Positions 57,638-64,000 of a stretch of DNA of 64,000 nucleotides are shown here, in pieces (the first letter of the stretch is position 1; each line of letters begins with the position of its first letter). Made by a program: the position numbers and the translations under genes. Source of the stretch: Eucommia ulmoides (Eukaryota; Streptophyta; Magnoliopsida; Garryales; Eucommiaceae); contig CM028326.1 in NCBI GenBank assembly GCA_016647705.1, positions 16,245,901 to 16,309,900 on the forward strand, given 5' to 3'. A model generated the notes under the pieces. The model worked only from the letters and a program-made list of their open reading frames with translations. It was not told where the DNA came from and searched no databases.

Positions 57638-57965
57638 TTGGTAGAATGCTAGTCCAGAATACAAGGAGCTCAAGCTAGAGATCGGCTTTGAGGTGATTCT
57701 CGACATATTTAATGCCACTGCGAGGTCTGTTCGGCTCAATTCTGCGACTTTCCTTACAAGCAGATCTAGCTTGAGCCCAAAGAAACCGGAGGTGAAGTGC
57801 CTGATGACAGTGCTAGAGGTGGTCCCAAATATCAGTAGGGGAACGCTGGAGGAAAGAAGCTCACTGCTTGATCGACTGAGGGGGAAGAAGGCTCAGATGA
57901 GTTGGGCTCGCTGGACATCGCTGGCAGTTTGGGGCCCGCCGAGTAGATGGTCGGTGGACGTCTAG
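57638..57965 (+). pseudogene. Coding remnant to the right of the copia solo LTR
   Basis: A frame with SPEYKELKLEIGFEVILD, FNATARSVRLNSATF and KPEVKCLMTVLE continues on the other side of the solo LTR, showing that the LTR landed in a coding region of an older, unidentified element or gene. Function unknown. Confidence 0.45.
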
Positions 57966-58323
57966 GGGATAATACTTGTGTACCACCACCTTGTGTGCGT
58001 GTACGCTTGTTCTCCCCTCATTGAGGTCCTTCTCTTTTTTTCTTTTTTTTTTTTTTTTTTTTTTTGAGCTCTACATACTAGGAATAAAACTCCTTTAGCG
58101 TAATTTCTTTTTTAACATATATACAAGAGCCAATTTTGCAGAAATATTTATCTCGTGTGTTGAGTCCAATGTTTACAACTCAATTTTGTTTCTTGAATTT
58201 GTTTCTTATGCTTTGATCGGTAGGAAGACTTACACATTTTGCACCACTTTCAATTTGTCTTTCCACATTAGCTTGTTCACCGTGGGGAAGTTATAGCGGA
58301 AAGACCAGAGCGGTGATCATAAG
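57966..58323. other. Pyrimidine-rich and AT-rich sequence, no gene
   Basis: A ~40-base T-rich run at 58030-58065, otherwise featureless. Confidence 0.5.
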
Positions 58324-58570
58324 TGATAGGTGTAATTTGTCTATATATTCTCAAGTCGGTTTTGATAGTTTTCGAGTATTATTATAGTGTTTTTATATGT
58401 TTTAATACATTTTTATTCTTTTTGTTATAAATCAAGTGTTTGAGGTAAAAATGGACGAAAATGGTACTTAAATGATCAAATCGGAGCGAGCCTGGTGGGA
58501 AAACGAGCAAAAATGCAAGATTTCAAAGCAGTAGACCCATCACCGCAACGATGAAAGTGCTAAAGAGGTT
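58324..58570 (+). repeat. 5' fragment of an Athila-type LTR
   Basis: Starts TGATAGGTGTAATTTGTCTA and continues with TTTTGATAGTTTTCGAGTA and TGTTTTAATACA, matching the starts of the LTRs at 4983 and 40864/44497 (reversed). It breaks off near the CACCGCAACGATG palindrome zone. Confidence 0.7.
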
Positions 58571-58963
58571 TTGGGATATTTTGATCCCTTTATATATCTT
58601 CCCTTCACCCCAAAAGTGGTGGCACTGAGAGACACAAATGCCACATTCATCGAAAGCCACCACGAGGAACCGAAAATGAGCAGAAAGAACTTGGGTGAAT
58701 TCAATAGCGATGAATCGAATGAGATGGGAACCCAAGCATGGATCAACGATTGTGATTCTTCACTATTGGAGATCCACATTGTGATGCCACCATCGATCCT
58801 AAACGATCACATCCACGAGGATCCGATGTGGTTCACTTGTCATTCGCCGCCATTAGCAACGTTCTTTCATGCTTACCTAGTACATAAGCCGGTAGAGAGT
58901 CCTGTTGAAAGCTTGAGCCAATCAGAGCCATATCTCACCAATCTTGAGGGCGTTCAAAACTAA
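58571..58963 (+). other. 130-codon frame of unknown nature
   Basis: Frame MGYFDPFIYLPFTPKVVAL... ending NLEGVQN. Composition is protein-like (GC 45-50%, few rare codons), but I recognise no domain. Similar residues (VVLYDTYYGWKPLFDEHFSK) follow directly. Possibly part of an old element between the LTR fragment and the copia element. Confidence 0.35.
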
Positions 58964-59057
58964 GACCTATACGTAGTGTTGTACGACACTTACTATGGGT
59001 GGAAACCGCTCTTTGATGAGCACTTCTCCAAGTCGGGCCAAGGACAATAAACTACGC

Positions 59058-61187
59058 TATTGGCCCGGTAGAATACCCAAGAGGGGGGGTGACTTGGGTA
59101 ATTAAAAAATTATTAGAATAATACTTTAATAAATCAAATAATTAATTTTAATCCTAAATTAATTATTATCTTTATATCACAGCGGAATTAAATAATCAAC
59201 TAGATGTCCACCAAATAACAAAAATAAACAAATTAAATATTACAGCACACCAGAGATTTATACTAATTCATTAAGTTACTCTTGGTTAATCTAACCCCCC
59301 GAGCCCCACGGAGAGTTGCACCCACTAATACTCAATATCCTTTTATAGGTAAGAACCAAACCCTCACAGTGATTCTTTTACAAGCTCAGAATCATCCTTT
59401 GCAAAATTCTTTTCACAGGTTAAGGAAGAACCTCTACTTTTTACAGGTTAAAGAATAACATAATTCTTTTTAACACTAAGACAAAAGAATCAAAACCTCA
59501 CCAACACTCAAAATATCCTTTTACCCGGTAAGGATTGAACTGTTACAAAATTCACTCAAAAATCAATTCTATTCAGGAAGAATTACTATCTCAATCTCTT
59601 TACAGGAAGAGACTGAAATCGGCTACCCTTTAATTAAATACCCCTTACAGTATTTAATTCGTCACACTACTTACTAATACAAATTAATAAGCAGATTTAT
59701 CTCACTTGGAACTTCTATCACCCTAGATAAATTATAACTCAATTAATATCCCAAGTTTAGTGATAGAAAAGTATGAGATTGAAAATCTGATTTTAAACAA
59801 AATATGGGTAGCAAATAATTGAGCACGTAATCAAATCCAAGAAATTGTTTATAAAATAATTTCTTAAATAAAAATCAGAAACAATTTTTAAAGATCAATT
59901 TTCAACAATTAAACAAGTAATGCACAAATAGAAAGTAATTGGAAAGATCTCACCTGAAATCCACAGAAAAAATAAATAGAGCGATGATACTTTATATCCG
60001 ATAGCAGTAAAGATTACTAGCAATGATTCTCAAGATCGTCTCTTAGAATAGCTCTCACAAAATCTCAAAAAGATAACTCTTAAAACAACACAATATGATC
60101 TTATCTCTTTAAACTCACTTCTGTTGATTAATCATATATGAAAAAATGCAGGTCTATATATATAGAAAATAATTAACCTCTCTAACGGCTAGTTCTTATG
60201 TGTCATGACATTTAAATGCTCTCTTAGACCCCGTATATCATTATGACTTCATTTTGGTTCAATTCACATAATAAATGGCTTTTAAATCTTTTAATTAAGT
60301 CCTCCCAAATATTTCTCAATCAAAATTAAATAGAATAGAAACAATTTTATGTACCAAATTAAGAAACATTAAAATTTAATGAACCAACTTAATAGGATTT
60401 AAATAATAAATGTAGCATATCTTAAATATCATAGGATCCTTTAAATCTCTCACAAATCCCAACAAAAAATTGCTACTTTTAGACATGAATTCGGAATCCT
60501 CATTATCTTGAAATAGTGCCCTCAGTCAACCGGTCAGTTGACTGCTAGATTCAGGATGTAGCCAAGCCAAAGTTGTTGCGTTCATCGGTGGACCTATCTG
60601 TTGACTTGGTGATTCAGAGAGTTCGATTTACCTTCACCGGTCGACTTAGAGATACAGAGAGTTTATATTCTCTTCACTGGTCGACTTACCGACAGACTTA
60701 GAGATACAAAGAGTTTCACTTGTTTGGTCCGGTTGACTTACCAGTCGACTTATGCATACTGGATCTCTTTTCTAAACTCGTTTTTAACTTATTCTTATTT
60801 ACATTTTTGCCCTTTTAACCATTTTCTTTTCTAAATAAGCTCCACTAACTTCTTAAATTCCATTTTAGTTAATTATAAATATTTCTTTCCACATACATAT
60901 AGGAGCAAATAATTTCATCTTATCAAAATACACATAAACAATAAAAACTTTTTGTACCGTGTGTGTTCCTAATTGAGACATTAAGAGTTAAAATTCATCT
61001 GAGTTGTTTTTCCTAATTTTTTCAAACTCTTAATTCTTCATCATCTTTGACATCATCATTTAGCATCCATTCATAATTTGTCATCGCATCTTCATCACTG
61101 GAACTTAATTAACTGAAACACTTAACAAACCATTAGTTTCACCAAAATATCAACACTTAATTGTTCATCAAAATCTTAGGATCAACA
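59058..61187 (-). repeat. 3' LTR of the copia element (~2130 bp)
   Basis: In element orientation it starts TGTTGATCCTAAG directly after the PPT and ends near GGGCCAATA, preceded by ACCCCCCCTCTTGGGTATTC. A paired CCGGTCAGTTGACTG motif and other GTCGACT palindromes lie at 60530-60760. Confidence 0.75.
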
Positions 61188-61203
61188 ATCTCCCACTTTT
61201 TTA
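61188..61203 (-). other. Polypurine tract of the copia element
   Basis: Reads TAAAAAAGTGGGAGAT on the minus strand, immediately before the LTR start TGTTGATCC. Confidence 0.8.
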
Positions 61204-61666
61204 TGGTGACAATTAATTTTGATATTTTCTTCAAAACAATAATTTAACCACACTCCCCCTGAATCCGATGATGGGTTTTATAATTCATTGAAGCATAATA
61301 ATGAAGATATCATAAAACATAATCAATAAAACACAAATTTGAAAATAAACTCCCTCTTAAAAACTCCTCCTTAATAAAACATCAACGAATTTCTCCCCTT
61401 TTGTTATCTTCAAAAACAAAATTTAGGGAGGGGGGGAACACATAAGTAACTCTACTCTAGGTAAACATCACTATGCCTAGCCATACCCAAACCGCGAATA
61501 ATTTTTACAAACTAATCTTCTGCTAGTGGTTTGGTAAAAACATCAGCAAGCTAGTCAGAGGTATCAATATATTCAATAACAATATCTCTTTTCTGAATGT
61601 GATCACAAATAAAGTGATGTCTAATCTCTATATACTTAGTTATTGAGTACTGTCTATGATTCTTAC

Positions 61667-62128
61667 TTAGACAAATCGTACTTTATTATCATAAAAGATC
61701 AGGACTTCCTCCATACAAACTCCAAAATCATTTAACTGTTGCTTAATATATAAAATTTGAGCACAACAGTTACTAGCTGCCATATATTCAGCCTCAGTAG
61801 TGGATAAGGCTATTGAATTTTGTTTCTTGCTTGACCAAGAAACCGAAGCATGTCCTAACAAATGATATGATCCACTTGTACTTTTTCGCTCAACTTTGCA
61901 ACTAGCAAAATCATCATCGGAGTAACTTACCCATTTAAAATCACTCCCCCCAGGATACCATAATCCTAGGTCAGTCGTCCCCTTTAAGTAACGAAAAATT
62001 CGCTTAACCGCAATCAAATGCGATTCTTTAGGACAAGACTGAAATCTAGCACAAAGACAAACACTATACATAATATCAGGTCTACTAGCAGTTAAATACA
62101 ATAAACTACCAATCATACCTCGATACAT
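61667..62128 (-). pseudogene. Copia RNase H region
   Basis: YRGMIGSLLYLTASRPDIMY, RIFRYLKGTTDLGLWYP, KSTSGSYHLLG, SWSSKKQNSIALSTTEAEYM and AASNCCAQ are the standard copia RT-RNase H signature. The enzyme degrades RNA in the hybrid during reverse transcription. Part of a broken fossil. Confidence 0.92.
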
Positions 62129-62349
62129 TTTTTCATTAACGCTTCGTCCTTTTTTATTTTCATAGCCCTTACTATGAGAGTTTTGTACTCTTTAGCTCCT
62201 TTCAAGCCATATTTCTTTAACATCTCCTTGGTGTATTAAGCTTGGTTTATAAATATTCTTTCTTTGGTTTGCTTAATTTGCAATCCAAGAAAGAAATTCA
62301 ATTCTCCCATCATGCTCATTTCAAATTCAACCTACATTATCTTATCAAA

Positions 62350-62930
62350 CTCTTGGCAAAGATCCTCATTAGTAGATTCAAAAATAATATCATCAACATA
62401 TACTTGTACTAATAGGATATCAGAATCAGTTTTCTTCACAAACAGTGTTATTTCACAAATACCCATTCGAAAACTATTTTCGATCAAATATCGGCTAAGT
62501 CTCTCATATCAAGCTCTAGGAGCTTGTTTGAGCCCATACAAAGCCTTGCGAAGTTTAAATACGTGATAGGAAAATTTTTCATTTTCAAATCCGGGGGTTG
62601 TTCCACATAAACTTCTTCGGCTAGAAATCCATTTAGGAATGTACTCTTTACATCCATTTTATATAGCTTAAAATTACGTGAACATGCAAAAATGAGTAGC
62701 ATTCTAATTGTTTCTAGTCTAGTAACATGAGCATAAGTTTCATCATAATCAATTCTTTCCTCTTGATTATAACCCTGTGCCACCAATCTTGCTTTATTTC
62801 TAATTATGATACCAGATTCGTTATTTTTGTTTCTAAAAACCCATTTAGTACTAATAACTGGATGAAAATTCAGTCTCAGAACATGACACCACACTCTATT
62901 CTGCTCATATTGAACTAACTCATCTTGCAT
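62350..62930 (-). pseudogene. Copia reverse transcriptase region
   Basis: STKWVFRNKNNESG, IIIRNKARLVAQGYNQEERI, YKMDVKSTFLNGFL and EEVYVEQPPDLK are RT core words. The YVDD active-site region follows near 62400. Broken fossil. Confidence 0.9.
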
Positions 62931-63199
62931 TGCAGAAATCCAAGATTTATCAATTAATGCCTCATTTATATTTTAGGCTCAATTTGAGACAAGAAAGCAA
63001 GATTAATTATATCCCTATGAGAAGAGCGAGTATTTACACATCTTTCGAAATTACCGATGATTTCTTTAATCGAATGTCCGGGTACTGTCTTTATGGCTCT
63101 TGGTAAAGTCGAATCTTCCTCCTTAGGTTCCTTCTCTTGTTGGGACTCTTTAGGTACATTGTTACCTTGGTTTTGATTATTTAAAATACCTGTATCATT

Positions 63200-63975
63200 A
63201 TCATCCAAAATCGTTCTCGACAAGAATGGATCAGCTTCCTTAAAACAACATGCATTATTTCTTCTACTACTAATGTACATTTATTATAAACTCTATAAGC
63301 CTTAATGTTAGTAGCATATCCAAGGAAAATTCCATAATTAGATTTAGCATCAAATTTACCAAGATGATCCTTGTCCTTCAAAATAAAACACTTACATCCA
63401 AAGACTTTAAAATAAAAAATATTAGGAGTCTTACCATTCCAGATTTCATATGGAGTTTTGTTAAACTCTCTATGAATTGATACTCAATTTACAACGTGGC
63501 AAGCTGTACTTACTGCTTCGGCCCAAAAGTAGGTTGGTAAGCGATTTTCATTAAGCATTGTTCTGTCCATCTCTTGAAGCGTCTTATTCTTCCTTTTCAC
63601 CACATCATTTTGTTGCGGTGATCTTGATGCCAAAAAGTTGTGAGCATAACCATGCTAATCATAATAACTTACCACATCATCATTCTTAAATTCTTTTCCT
63701 CTGTCACTATGAATGTTAATAATGGAGCATTGCTTCTTATTTTGAACACATTTATAAAATTTAGAAAGAATAGAAGCAGCCTCACTCTTCTTAGCAAGAA
63801 ACAATACCTAGGTAAGTCTAGAATAATCATCAACTATAACAAATGCATAAAACTTACCTCCAAAACTAGAAATAGAGTTAGACCCATAAAATCAAGATGC
63901 AATAATTCAAAACATCTAGACGTGGACGTATGCATCTTTTTTTTAAATGATGATCTAACTTACTTGCCTAATTGA
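63200..63975 (-). pseudogene. Copia integrase region
   Basis: The C-terminal phrase LGKFDAKSNYGIFLGYATN (63381 down) with YEIWN- and VFGCKCF-type residues before it, and integrase-core words near 63560-63960, identify the integrase. Truncated by the window and broken. Confidence 0.8.
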
Positions 63976-64000
63976 CATGCATCACATACTTTATCCTTTA

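Larger units (their letters stand above)
59058..64000 (-). mobile_element. Ty1/copia element, 3' part (minus strand), SIRE/Maximus-like
   Basis: From right to left: integrase region (63975-63200), reverse transcriptase (62930-62350), RNase H (62128-61667), PPT (61188-61203) and 3' LTR (59058-61187). The order IN-RT-RH is that of copia. RT words such as RNKARLVAQGYNQEE and MDVKSTFLNGFLAEEVYVEQ suggest the SIRE/Maximus group. It is a fossil with several breaks. The 5' part lies beyond the window. Confidence 0.85.

Overview
This window looks like intergenic DNA from a flowering plant, most likely a eudicot. It is AT-rich and packed with nested Ty3/gypsy, Ty1/copia, Mutator-like (MULE), CACTA, hAT and Helitron sequences. 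Introns have plant-style GT..AG borders, and the only intact-looking host gene is a plant BAHD acyltransferase. I saw no prokaryotic features, rRNA, tRNA genes or CRISPR.

Layout. 1-6500 is the 3' part of an Athila-type gypsy element (integrase tail, an extra ORF with a plant-transposon-protein domain, 3' LTR). 6.5-14.8 kb is AT-rich debris: a copia gag scrap, a Helitron 3' end, a large broken inverted repeat and a hAT MITE with its target duplication. 14.8-21.1 kb is MULE A, which carries a Ulp1 (SUMO-protease-like) gene but no transposase and is flanked on both sides by Helitron 3' ends. 23.8-25.2 kb is the BAHD gene. About 25.5-46.0 kb is MULE B, with a decayed transposase (+) convergent with a second Ulp1-like gene (-). 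MULE B has been split by a solo Athila-type LTR (TSD TCTGC) and by an 8.2-kb non-autonomous Athila derivative (TSD AATAT). One LTR of that derivative holds a further ~3-kb solo LTR (TSD ATCTT). 46-50.5 kb is copia debris plus a long LTR-like segment with a minisatellite. 51.8-56.6 kb is a complete CACTA element (TSD GGT) carrying three consecutive exons, with introns, of a host TM9SF/EMP70 gene. 57.0-57.6 kb is a solo copia LTR (TSD GTAGC). 59.1-64.0 kb is the 3' part of a copia element on the minus strand.

The most distinctive signal is a short word, GTTGAATGTAACA in MULE A and GTTGAATATAACA in MULE B. It recurs dozens of times in terminal arrays, between genes and inside introns, often as perfect inverted pairs that make hairpins. 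In A it forms a 163-bp higher-order array (three words per unit) that reappears inverted at the other end. In B it forms a ~117-bp array of eight hairpins. Both MULEs encode the same two-part protein: an N-terminal DUF1985-like part, then coiled coil, then a C48 peptidase. In both, the usual catalytic Asp is Asn. The BAHD gene is a full-length ORF but has Arg in place of the catalytic His.

All coordinates and similarities were read by eye. Family names rest on recognised motifs, not on database searches.
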